From NCBI RefSeq assembly GCF_030273445.1, contig NZ_CP120678.1, positions 352,401 to 416,400 of the forward strand: a DNA stretch of 64,000 bases. The letters run 5' to 3'. Positions 9,168-16,577 of the stretch are shown here, piece by piece. The position numbers were made by a program, and so were the translations under genes. The stretch's first letter is position 1; each line of letters starts with the position of its first letter. The notes beneath the pieces were generated by a model. The model searched no databases. It had not been told where the DNA came from and was given only the letters and a program-made list of their open reading frames with translations. This stretch comes from Selenobaculum gibii (GTDB taxonomy: Bacteria; Bacillota; Negativicutes; ICN-92133).

Positions 9168-10331
9168 GTGTACGGTATTGTTTTAGTAGTTATTCTAATT
9201 GTTATGGGCGGCGCAATTGCTTACATTGGTGATAAACTGGGAAGCAAAGTCGGCAAGAGAAAACTATCTATATTTGGATTAAGACCGAAGCATACTTCGA
9301 TTATTGTAACGATTATTACAGGAATACTGATTACTTCCTCAACGCTTGCAGTTTTAGCAATGACCTCTGAAAATGTTCGCGTTGCTTTGTTTGGAATGGA
9401 AGCATTAAATAAACAAATTCGGGAAACTGAATTTAATTTAAATACAATTCAAGCAGAGTTGGATAATGCCAATCAACAGAGGCAGAAAACAGTTGCAGAG
9501 CTTGAAAAGGTGACTGCTGCGTATGAAAAGGCAAATCAAGATATAGCGCAGTCGCAGGAACAAATTAGAGCATTAGAAGTTACAAAAAATACATTGGAAG
9601 AAGCTAAAACAGCTTTGGACGCAAAAGTTGCAACTTTGACAGAAGAACAATCTGTGCGTGAAGCAGATATTGAACGACTTAATATTTTGACAGAAAAACT
9701 TAATAAAGGTATTTTATTTGTCAGAGAAGGACAAATTATTTTTCGGGCTGGTGAAGTTATTACTAATGTCGTTGTTCCATATATCGATAATGAAGATAAA
9801 CGCATGCATATGCTTTCTGACATCGTTTATCAGGCAAATAAGCAAATCCTAGAACGATTGGCTATTAAGGAAGATATTGAGGTTTTGTGGCTATCTCAAG
9901 CTGAATTTAATGAGGCGACGAGGCAATTATCATCTTTAGGACAAAAAGAAGCTGTGGTACGAATCATAGCGGCGGGAAATATCGTCTATGGTGAACCAGT
10001 TAGGGTACAAATCAAGTTATATCCTAACCATCGTATCTATAATCAAAATGACTTTGTTTACAGTGAAGTTGTTTCAGTTGAAAAAGGGGATAATGCGGAG
10101 CAGGTTGTATTGGATTTTCTAGCGGATGTAAATGAAAAGGCGATTGCTAAGGGAATATTGCCAGATCCAATTCGAAGGACTGTTGGAAGCATGACGGGGT
10201 CGCAATTTTATGATATTGTGAATAATATAGAAAATTTAAACGGAAAAATTGAAATTTCAGCGTATGCTGGAGATGATGTTAATGCAGCAGGTCCATTACG
10301 CTTAAATGTCTACGTAAAAACGCTAAATTAA
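9168..10331 (+). CDS. DUF3084 domain-containing membrane coiled-coil protein
   Basis: A 387-residue protein starting with GTG at 9168 after the strong site AAAGGAGGG. Two N-terminal hydrophobic segments (about residues 3-22 and 45-66) flank GSKVGKRKLSIFGLRPKHT, the conserved start of DUF3084. A long coiled coil covers about residues 78-178, rich in Glu, Gln, Ala and Lys. A globular C-terminal part follows, with REGQIIFRAGEVI as its most conserved stretch. Its biochemical role is not established. It sits 25 nt after the permease gene in the same orientation, so a role in envelope or LPS transport is plausible but inferred. Confidence 0.8.
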   Translation: MYGIVLVVILIVMGGAIAYIGDKLGSKVGKRKLSIFGLRPKHTSIIVTIITGILITSSTLAVLAMTSENVRVALFGMEALNKQIRETEFNLNTIQAELDNANQQRQKTVAELEKVTAAYEKANQDIAQSQEQIRALEVTKNTLEEAKTALDAKVATLTEEQSVREADIERLNILTEKLNKGILFVREGQIIFRAGEVITNVVVPYIDNEDKRMHMLSDIVYQANKQILERLAIKEDIEVLWLSQAEFNEATRQLSSLGQKEAVVRIIAAGNIVYGEPVRVQIKLYPNHRIYNQNDFVYSEVVSVEKGDNAEQVVLDFLADVNEKAIAKGILPDPIRRTVGSMTGSQFYDIVNNIENLNGKIEISAYAGDDVNAAGPLRLNVYVKTLN

Positions 10332-10377
10332 ATAACAAATGAAATACAGTGTAGATTTTTATTTAAATTAAAAATGG

Positions 10378-10427
10378 AAAGTTGTTAAAATAAATGCCCT
10401 TTAAGGTATTGTTTTAGCAACTTTTTT
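10378..10427 (+). terminator. Intrinsic terminator after the DUF3084 gene
   Basis: A long stem AAAGTTG-T-TAAAA pairs with TTTTA-G-CAACTTT (10378-10424), with an inner AATGCC/GGTATT helix, and runs into a T-rich tract. It closes the lpt transcription unit. Confidence 0.85.
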
Positions 10428-10556
10428 ATTTTTAAAATTTATTCGATAACTAACGTGGTGTTTGGTAAATCATTTATAATACTACAAATGGTTACAAAAA
10501 AGAAAACGTATAACTGAAGACTGATATAATTTATCATACTTGGTAGAATTTTAAAC

Positions 10557-10585
10557 TAGATAAAAGTCGTTTTAAGAAGTATAGT
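10557..10585 (+). promoter_or_regulatory. Promoter candidate A before the first SLH porin
   Basis: TAGATA, 17 nt, TATAGT: four of six and five of six matches to the housekeeping consensus. It lies in the first copy of the direct repeat. Confidence 0.45.
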
Positions 10586-10668
10586 AATAGTACTAGAAGG
10601 AGCTAACTTAGGTAAGAGTTGAATAGATTTATCTAGATATGTTAATTTTAAAGCTTTATCTTGAGTTT

Positions 10669-10675
10669 TGTCGAA
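10669..10675 (+). promoter_or_regulatory. Putative Spo0A box (TGTCGAA)
   Basis: TTTTGTCGAAA at 10666-10676 is a perfect match to the Spo0A core TGTCGAA. It lies 18 nt upstream of the -35 of promoter candidate B and downstream of candidate A. Only the sequence match supports it. Confidence 0.5.
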
Positions 10676-10693
10676 ATTGGTAAAAATTTAAAC

Positions 10694-10722
10694 TAGACGG
10701 AAGTGAGTTTTGACGGTATAGT
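10694..10722 (+). promoter_or_regulatory. Promoter candidate B before the first SLH porin
   Basis: TAGACG, 17 nt, TATAGT, in the second repeat copy. If used, the transcript would carry a leader of about 300 nt. Confidence 0.5.
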
Positions 10723-10775
10723 AAGTATATCGGGTGACCTGATACAAAAGAAAAATAAATTTAAAACATATTACG

Positions 10776-10800
10776 AAAAAGATTTGCAAAAATCTTTTTT
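10776..10800 (+). terminator. AT-rich hairpin with GCAA loop in the first porin leader
   Basis: AAAAAGATTT (10776-10785) pairs perfectly with AAATCTTTTT (10790-10799) across a GCAA loop. It resembles a terminator downstream of the two promoter candidates, so it may attenuate. The U tract is mostly within the stem, and TTGCAA at 10784-10789 could instead be a -35 element. Confidence 0.4.
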
Positions 10801-10924
10801 AAAAAATCATGAATGACTGACTAGTCTACACACATATGACAATCCTACCGATGAATTTAATTTAGTCTACATACCTGCGAAATGCTGCAGGGACATAAAA
10901 GGGACTTAGTGAGTTGGAAGCTTT

Positions 10925-10942
10925 GAGGAAACGTGGATACTC
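10925..10942 (+). promoter_or_regulatory. 18-nt conserved porin leader element, copy 1
   Basis: GAGGAAACGTGGATACTC, identical in the leaders of all three SLH porin genes. Here it ends 90 nt before the start codon. GAG and CTC at its ends can pair around a 12-nt loop. Its role is unknown. Confidence 0.75.
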
Positions 10943-11032
10943 GGAGTGGATGCCAATAAACGAAATACCTTGAATGTCGGTGCTTGCACCAGCAAAAAAA
11001 CATTTAAATTTATTCAAGGGGGATTTCCGAAA

Positions 11033-12169
11033 ATGAACAAAAAATTATTAAAGGTTGCCGTTACAAGTGCATTAACTGTTGCATTTGCTGTACCAGCATT
11101 TGCAAATCCATTCGTTGATGTATCTAAAGATCATTGGGCATATGATGCAGTTGTTGAGTTAGCTAAAGAAGGTGTAATTGAAGGTTATGGCGATAACACT
11201 TTCCGTGGTGAGCAAAACATTACTCGTTATGAAATGGCTCAAATGGTAGCAAAAGCTATGGATCAAGATCTAACTGGTGAACAAAAAGCCACTGTTGAAA
11301 AACTAGCGAGAGAATTTGCTAAAGAATTAAACTCTTTAGGTAAAGATGTTAAAAATCTTAAAGCTGAACAAGAACGTGTAAAAATTTCCGGTGATGCTCG
11401 TGTTCGTTATGGTTCTAACGATGAAAGCGACAAAACTGACTTCAGAGCACGTGTTACTCTTGACGGAAAAATTTCTGACAACTTAAAATTCAACACTCGT
11501 GTATCCAGTGGTGACATTAGTTATGACGAAAATAGTGAAGGCATCGTTTTAGATACTGCAAACTTAAGCTTTAATGCACTTGGCTTAGAAAATACAGTTG
11601 GTCGCCAAGACTTAACTTTAGGTACTGGTACAATCATTGACGATACAATGACTGGTATTAGCTCTGAAGTTGGCGGTTTAAAAGTATTCTATGGCAACCA
11701 TGCATCTGAAGAACAAGACTTATTTGGTGCTGAATACGGTACTGAATTGTTTGGTGCAGATGTGAACCTTGATTATATGAAAGCTGATGCTAAACAAGGT
11801 GAAGATAAAGAGTTCTATGGCGTGAATACTTCTTTCGGTATCACAAAAAATATCAGCATGAACGCTGAATATGCAAAAGAAAATAAATCCGGTGATGATG
11901 CAGTAGCTTATGGTATCAAATTCGATAAATTAGGTTTATCTGCAACTTACAAAGATGTAGAATCTGGTGCAGCTACTAACTATGGTACACAAGCATACGA
12001 TATCAATAACGTATCTTTCTTAAGTGAAGGTTACAAAGGTATGGAATACAAACTTGAAAGAGAATTAAATGAAAATACTCTATTCACTGTAAAATACCAA
12101 GACTTTGAAAACCAAGCTGGTACAAAAGATGATAACCGTACTTCTGCTTACTTGAATGTTAAATTCTAA
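11033..12169 (+). CDS. SLH-domain outer membrane porin (OmpM-like), copy 1
   Basis: Outer-membrane beta-barrel anchored to the cell wall, the Negativicutes counterpart of a structural porin. Starting at the ATG at 11033 after AAGGGGGA, it has 378 residues. An upstream in-frame extension has no ribosome site and would bury the signal peptide. The layout is a signal peptide (to AFA, about residue 23), one SLH domain (about 24-75, with FVDVSKDHWAYDAV and ITRYEMAQMVAKAM), a coiled coil (about 80-115) and a barrel ending in a C-terminal phenylalanine (LNVKF). The SLH domain binds polyamine-modified peptidoglycan in characterised relatives. Its barrel differs strongly from those of the two downstream porins. 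Confidence 0.9.
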   Translation: MNKKLLKVAVTSALTVAFAVPAFANPFVDVSKDHWAYDAVVELAKEGVIEGYGDNTFRGEQNITRYEMAQMVAKAMDQDLTGEQKATVEKLAREFAKELNSLGKDVKNLKAEQERVKISGDARVRYGSNDESDKTDFRARVTLDGKISDNLKFNTRVSSGDISYDENSEGIVLDTANLSFNALGLENTVGRQDLTLGTGTIIDDTMTGISSEVGGLKVFYGNHASEEQDLFGAEYGTELFGADVNLDYMKADAKQGEDKEFYGVNTSFGITKNISMNAEYAKENKSGDDAVAYGIKFDKLGLSATYKDVESGAATNYGTQAYDINNVSFLSEGYKGMEYKLERELNENTLFTVKYQDFENQAGTKDDNRTSAYLNVKF

Positions 12170-12191
12170 TTATTAAAAGAGTTAGTTTCTG

Positions 12192-12230
12192 AAAACAGCC
12201 GCCTTGCGATTGCAAGGTGGCTGTTTTATA
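12192..12230 (+). terminator. Intrinsic terminator of the first porin
   Basis: A 16-bp stem with one G-U pair, AAAACAGCCGCCTTGC against GCAAGGTGGCTGTTTT (12192-12227), leads into a short T-rich end. Confidence 0.9.
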
Positions 12231-12254
12231 CTGTAGGCAGAGAGAGGTGAGTTG

Positions 12255-12659
12255 ATGAATATTTTATCTATTGATCCAGGACGAGAAAAGAGCGGTGTAG
12301 CTATTTTAAATCAAGATGAAATTTTGCTGCATCAAGTAATAGAAAGTGAGATATTAATAGAATTTTGTATCGCAAATATCAAAAAATTTAAGATTTTAGC
12401 AATTGTTATTGGAGATGGAACCTCTTCAAAAGAAGCAATAAAAAATCTGAAAAATGAGATAAAGGAAATGCCTATTTATAAAATCAATGAGTATCGTACA
12501 ACTGATGCGGCAAAAATTCGTTATTGGAAGGATAATCCCCCAAAGGGGTTGAAAAGATTTTTTCCTAAAGGTCTGTTAGTTCCTCCGCGCCCTATAGATG
12601 ATTATGCAGCAATTATTTTAGGTGAACGATATTTGGAAAATAATAAAAAGAAAAAGTAG
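12255..12659 (+). CDS. Small RNase H-fold protein, YqgF/RuvC-like
   Basis: A 134-residue protein read from the ATG at 12255 (AGAGAGGTGAG upstream; a TTG one codon earlier is also possible). ILSIDPGREKSGVAI near residues 3-17 is the first acidic strand of RuvC/YqgF-type RNase H folds. VIGDGTSS near 55 and RPIDDYAAIILGERYL near 114-129 supply further acidic residues. Relatives process nucleic acids, but this is not canonical YqgF (RuvX), whose gene usually neighbours alaS, and its substrate is unknown. It sits alone between two porin genes, flanked by terminators, so it is probably its own transcription unit or reads through from the porin. Confidence 0.6.
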   Translation: MNILSIDPGREKSGVAILNQDEILLHQVIESEILIEFCIANIKKFKILAIVIGDGTSSKEAIKNLKNEIKEMPIYKINEYRTTDAAKIRYWKDNPPKGLKRFFPKGLLVPPRPIDDYAAIILGERYLENNKKKK

Positions 12660-12693
12660 CAAAATAAATTTATTTTGCTACTTTTTCTTTTTA
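12644..12693. terminator. Perfect 25-bp inverted repeat, bidirectional terminator
   Basis: The sequence ending the small RNase H-fold gene is perfectly complementary to the 25 nt after it, centred at 12668/12669. The stem has a GC-containing middle and A/T-rich ends, so it can terminate transcription from either side. Confidence 0.8.
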
Positions 12694-12701
12694 TCCTATT
12701 T

Positions 12702-12925
12702 TGTCGAAAAAAGAAGAATGTAAATGACCTTTATTAAGTTTTTTAAGATTTAAAAACTTAAATAATGAGGTTTTTGGTGATAAATATGATTTTAAACTTG
12801 CTTTTTCGACAAAATGAATTATAATATAGATAAGATTTCGACAAAATATACATAATAAATTGACGAAAAAAGTCGAAAATTTATAAAATGTAGAAAAAAA
12901 TATTAATTTAGGGTATTGTGTCGAA
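12702..12925. promoter_or_regulatory. Cluster of putative Spo0A boxes upstream of the second porin
   Basis: Core matches to TGTCGAA lie at 12702-12708 (+), 12805-12811 (-), 12837-12843 (-) and 12919-12925 (+). TGACGAA (12861-12867) and AGTCGAA (12871-12877) are near matches. The first three are embedded in TTTTGTCGAAA, the extended Spo0A box. Site 12805 lies in the spacer of one promoter candidate and site 12919 overlaps the -35 of the other. The rest of the gap 12660-13135 is AT-rich leader. Confidence 0.6.
12798..12825 (+). promoter_or_regulatory. Promoter candidate P1 of the second SLH porin
   Basis: TTGCTT, 16 nt, TATAAT. A minus-strand Spo0A-like box falls in its spacer. Confidence 0.5.
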
Positions 12926-12944
12926 ATATGAAATGGGTTATAAT
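12916..12944 (+). promoter_or_regulatory. Promoter candidate P2 of the second SLH porin
   Basis: TTGTGT, 17 nt, TATAAT. A TGTCGAA box at 12919-12925 overlaps the -35 hexamer. The predicted leader is about 185 nt. Confidence 0.7.
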
Positions 12945-13039
12945 AAACCCGTAAAGAAAATACAGCACAGGATTTATATGGCTGTAAATGAAGAGTTTAC
13001 ATATTTGGGATTGAATTCAAGTAAGGAAATATAATTGAA

Positions 13040-13057
13040 GAGGAAACGTGGATACTC
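13040..13057 (+). promoter_or_regulatory. 18-nt conserved porin leader element, copy 2
   Basis: GAGGAAACGTGGATACTC, ending 78 nt before the porin start. Upstream flanking sequence (GTTTACATATTT, GGAAATA) is also shared with copy 3. Confidence 0.75.
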
Positions 13058-13135
13058 TTGAAACGTATTTTCTGAAAAAATTTTTTTCTGGAAACGAAAC
13101 TCGAAAAAATAATTTATTTTGAGGGGGATTTTCTC

Positions 13136-14482
13136 ATGAAAAAAACACTTGCTGCTGCAATTACTTCAGCATTAGTTATCGGCGTAGCTGGTACAACTTT
13201 TGCTGCTGCAAATCCATTTTCCGATGTAAAGGCTGATCATTGGTCTTTCGACGCTGTTGCTAAATTAGCACAAGAAGGCGTTATTGAAGGTTATGGCGAC
13301 AACTCTTTCCGCGGTGATTCTCACATCACTCGTTATGAAATGGCTCAAATGGTAGCAAAAGCTATGGCAAAAGAAGACAAAGTGAATAAACAACAAAAAG
13401 CTATGATTGACAAATTGGCTGCAGAATATGCTGCAGAATTAGATAATCTTGGCGTTCGCGTTGCTAACTTAGAAAGCAAAATTGATAATGTAACTTGGAA
13501 CGGACAACTTCGTCTTCGTACACAAAAATGGGAAACAGAAGGTTCAGATGCTGCTTCCCAAAATCAAGTGTATTACGATTTAAATCTATCTGCAAAAATT
13601 AATGATGCATGGACAGGTCATGTTGAATTAGAAGGCGAACGTGTAATGAATGGCGTGGAATCTAATCCAATGGCAGATGATGATGGTTATGCAACTTCTA
13701 ATGTTTATGTAGAAGGTCCTTTATTTGGGGCAAATGCAAAAATTGGTAAATTTGATTCTTGGTCTGCACAAGGTCATGTATTAGATGATGCTATGCGTGG
13801 TATTGAATTAAACTATACTAGTGATAAATTAGATACTGTTATTAGAGCTGGACGTATAAACGGTGGTAACGATGATTACTATACTTGGCAACATGATAGA
13901 GGAGACAAAGGTGGAGACGGTTTAAATAACATGTCAGAACCAGCGAATTATGCAGCTATTGAATTTGATTATCGCACATCTCCTGCAACTACTTTACAAT
14001 TAGGTTATCATCATTTAACATCTGCAAATAAATTTGCTACTGTAAATGGAACTTTTGATGGTATGAAAGATGATACAAATAATATCTTTACTGCTGGTTT
14101 CCAAACTAAATTAACTAATGATTTAAAATTAGATGCTATTTATGCTAAATCAAGTACTGACAGCAATGTTCCACAAACTGCTGATTCTTGGGGTTATAAT
14201 TACGACGACAACGATGGTTATGCTGTTTATTTAAGATATAAAGGTGCTGATATTTCTGACAAAGGAAGTTATGGTATGTGGGTTGGATATTTTGATATTC
14301 CAATTTCTACAGTAATTTCTCCAACATACTATCTAGGTCATAGCTATGAAGCATTAGAAGTTGGTGTAGGTTACGTTCCTGCTGAAAACGTATTAGCAAA
14401 AGTTTACTACTGGGATGCAAAAGGTATTGGCGATACTCCAGATGCTGATATGTATCGTGCTCAAGTACAATTCTTCTTCTAA
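13136..14482 (+). CDS. SLH-domain outer membrane porin (OmpM-like), copy 2
   Basis: A 448-residue outer-membrane porin tethered to peptidoglycan. The signal peptide ends near residue 24 (TTFAAA). The SLH domain (about 25-78) is nearly identical to that of copy 3, with NPFSDVKADHWSFDAV and HITRYEMAQMVAKAM. A short coiled coil follows (about 85-118, LAAEYAAELDNLGVRV), then a barrel ending QVQFFF, a C-terminal phenylalanine signal for outer-membrane insertion. The start follows TTGAGGGGGA. Codon use is highly biased, as in abundant proteins. It has its own strong promoter and terminator. Confidence 0.93.
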   Translation: MKKTLAAAITSALVIGVAGTTFAAANPFSDVKADHWSFDAVAKLAQEGVIEGYGDNSFRGDSHITRYEMAQMVAKAMAKEDKVNKQQKAMIDKLAAEYAAELDNLGVRVANLESKIDNVTWNGQLRLRTQKWETEGSDAASQNQVYYDLNLSAKINDAWTGHVELEGERVMNGVESNPMADDDGYATSNVYVEGPLFGANAKIGKFDSWSAQGHVLDDAMRGIELNYTSDKLDTVIRAGRINGGNDDYYTWQHDRGDKGGDGLNNMSEPANYAAIEFDYRTSPATTLQLGYHHLTSANKFATVNGTFDGMKDDTNNIFTAGFQTKLTNDLKLDAIYAKSSTDSNVPQTADSWGYNYDDNDGYAVYLRYKGADISDKGSYGMWVGYFDIPISTVISPTYYLGHSYEALEVGVGYVPAENVLAKVYYWDAKGIGDTPDADMYRAQVQFFF

Positions 14483-14518
14483 TCCTAAAATTAAAAAATT
14501 ATTGCGCGATAATTTTAC

Positions 14519-14548
14519 AAGGCTCTTGCAGATGCAAGAGCCTTTTTT
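14519..14548 (+). terminator. Intrinsic terminator of the second porin
   Basis: AAGGCTCTTGCA pairs with TGCAAGAGCCTT across a 2-nt spacer (14519-14544) and is followed by TTTTA. Confidence 0.93.
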
Positions 14549-14621
14549 ATTTAAAAAATAAAAAAAGTTTTTGGAAATTTTTTAAAATAAAATAAAATTT
14601 AAATTTTTATTATAAATTTAG

Positions 14622-14663
14622 AAAAACACCTTATCAATATTATGATTTTAGGTGTTTTTTTTT
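14622..14663 (+). terminator. Second terminator-like hairpin
   Basis: AAAACACCT and AGGTGTTTT flank an 18-nt loop and are followed by a run of T. It may back up the terminator 100 nt upstream. Confidence 0.6.
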
Positions 14664-14704
14664 ATTTTATAAATTTAAAATTCTTCATTAATATGTAAAA
14701 AAAC

Positions 14705-14739
14705 TTTATTTCCATTTATGAAAATTAAATGGAAATAAA
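14705..14739. repeat. Perfect 14-bp inverted repeat in the gap before the third porin
   Basis: TTTATTTCCATTTA and TAAATGGAAATAAA flank a 7-nt loop; TTTCCA recurs at 14749. The rest of the 796-nt gap up to the promoter at 15050 is very AT-rich, and I see no gene in it. Confidence 0.6.
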
Positions 14740-15049
14740 TTGATTATATTTCCAAATTAAAAGAAGGAGTTTTATTTTAGTTGGAGAATCTTACAAAATC
14801 AAAGAGTTAAATTGCCAAATATAAGAAGTAAAAAGGAGCTCATTATAAATACTTTACAAAAAAGAAATATTTTAACATGAATAAAATTGCTTAAAAAGCA
14901 ATAAATTGATATTGCTGGAATTTAAAATAAAAGTATAAAATTCAAATAAAAATAACATCATAATAAAAATTCCCAGTAAATTAAAGGATTTAAAGTATGT
15001 TTAATACATTTTATCAGTAAAATTCTAAAAAAAATATTTATTTCAAGTA

Positions 15050-15078
15050 TTGCAAAAAAAATCTTTTAAATGTATAAT
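15050..15078 (+). promoter_or_regulatory. Promoter of the third SLH porin
   Basis: TTGCAA, 17 nt, TATAAT. The leader of about 195 nt contains a CGCGAA/TTCGCG hairpin (15109-15123) and the 18-nt element. No Spo0A-like box is present here. Confidence 0.7.
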
Positions 15079-15178
15079 ATGCCATGTAAAAGCTTGGAAA
15101 GCTATTAGCGCGAAATATTCGCGTTATAATAGAGAGTTACATATTTTGGATAAATTGAAGAAGGAAATAATATTTGAT

Positions 15179-15196
15179 GAGGAAACGTGGATACTC
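15179..15196 (+). promoter_or_regulatory. 18-nt conserved porin leader element, copy 3
   Basis: GAGGAAACGTGGATACTC, ending 82 nt before the porin start. Confidence 0.75.
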
Positions 15197-15278
15197 TTAA
15201 ATTGAATTTCTAACTGAGATTTTTTCTGAAAATGAACTCAAAAAATAAAAAAATATTTATTTTAAGGGGGATTTTCTC

Positions 15279-16541
15279 ATGAAAAAAACACTTGCTGCTG
15301 CAATCACTTCAGCACTAGTAATCGGTGCGGCTAGCACAACATTTGCTGCTGCAAATCCATTCTCTGATGTTGCAACTGACCATTGGTCTTTCGACGCTGT
15401 TGCTAAATTAGCTCAAGAAGGCGTTATCGAAGGTTATGGCGACAACACTTTCCGTGGTGATTCTCATATCACTCGTTATGAAATGGCTCAAATGGTAGCA
15501 AAAGCTATGGCTAAAGAAGACAAAGCTAATGCACAACAAAAAGCTATGATTGATAAATTAGCTGCTGAATATGCTGCTGAATTAGACAATCTTGGTGTTC
15601 GTGTAGCAAACTTAGAAGAAAAAGTTGGCAACGTAACTTGGGGTGGTAAAGTTCGTTTGCGTTTAATTTCTGATGATCCAAGTGATGGTGACAGAAACAC
15701 TACAACTAGCCAATCATATGCTGAATTATGGGCAAATGCAAAAATTAATAGTGATTGGTCAGCTCATGTAAAAGTTACATCTGATCGCACAATGGATAAA
15801 GAGGAAACTCATTTAATTGGGAATGATGCTTCTTCTAACAATGTGTTTGTTGAGGGGCCTTTATTTGGTGCAGATGCTAAATTTGGTAAATTTGATGTAT
15901 TTACAAACAACTATGGTTATGTAATGGATGATCCTATGACTGGTGCTCAATTGACTTGGAAAGGTGATAAACTTACAACTACTGTACGTGCAGGACGTTT
16001 AACAGATGAATTTTGGGTAAATGAAAAATATGATGATGCTGACAATTTCTTGGGTTATGACAATGCAGATACTCAATCCATTGAATTAACTTACGGGTTG
16101 AGCAATTCAGCGAATGTAAATGCTGCTTATTATAATGTATCAACTCAAAATTGGGATGATGAGAATCTTCACATTTGGACATTGGGATTTGACAGTAAAC
16201 TAGGGGAAGATTGGAAAATTGATGCTGTTTATGCAAAATCTAATGCTGATGGAGACGATATCAAAGATAACGGTTATTCTGTAAACTTAACTTATAAAGG
16301 TGCTGATATCAAAACAGTAGGTTCTTATGACGTTTGGTTAGGATACCGTAACACTCCTGTTTCAACACAAATTAGCACAACTAACTTTGGTAAAAAAGAT
16401 TATAAAGGTTGGGAACTTGGTTTTGATTACGTTCCTGCTGAAAATATTCAATTCCAAGCTAGATATTTTGATTCTAAAAATATCTACGATAGCGATATCA
16501 AAGATAAACAAGTTCGTGCGCAAGTTGAATTTTTCTTCTAA
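15279..16541 (+). CDS. SLH-domain outer membrane porin (OmpM-like), copy 3
   Basis: A 420-residue paralogue of copy 2. The signal peptide, SLH domain (about residues 25-78) and coiled coil are almost the same; the barrel is diverged but shares VEGPLFGA and VPAENI blocks and ends VEFFF. This pattern of a fixed anchor and a variable barrel suggests duplication followed by selection on surface-exposed loops, or recombination. The start follows TTAAGGGGGA, with the same 16 nt before the ATG as in copy 2. It has its own promoter and terminator. Confidence 0.93.
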   Translation: MKKTLAAAITSALVIGAASTTFAAANPFSDVATDHWSFDAVAKLAQEGVIEGYGDNTFRGDSHITRYEMAQMVAKAMAKEDKANAQQKAMIDKLAAEYAAELDNLGVRVANLEEKVGNVTWGGKVRLRLISDDPSDGDRNTTTSQSYAELWANAKINSDWSAHVKVTSDRTMDKEETHLIGNDASSNNVFVEGPLFGADAKFGKFDVFTNNYGYVMDDPMTGAQLTWKGDKLTTTVRAGRLTDEFWVNEKYDDADNFLGYDNADTQSIELTYGLSNSANVNAAYYNVSTQNWDDENLHIWTLGFDSKLGEDWKIDAVYAKSNADGDDIKDNGYSVNLTYKGADIKTVGSYDVWLGYRNTPVSTQISTTNFGKKDYKGWELGFDYVPAENIQFQARYFDSKNIYDSDIKDKQVRAQVEFFF

Positions 16542-16577
16542 TTTGAACGAACAAAAGGCAGTACTCGCTGGCTTTCG

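Larger units (their letters stand above)
10541..10733 (+). repeat. Two imperfect 56-nt direct repeats, each holding a promoter-like pair
   Basis: Segments 10541-10596 and 10678-10733 are about two-thirds identical, with shared blocks TTTAAACTAGA and GTATAGTAA at the same spacing. Each contains a -35/-10-like pair 17 nt apart. They lie in the 701-nt gap before the first porin gene, where no coding frame is convincing. Confidence 0.65.

Noticed and set aside
10946-11032. In-frame extension of the first porin.
   Set aside because: It would hide the signal peptide and occupies the conserved leader; the AAGGGGGA site fits the ATG at 11033.
15125-15130. A second TATAAT in the third porin leader.
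   Set aside because: No acceptable -35 lies 15-19 nt upstream, whereas the promoter at 15050-15078 is well formed.
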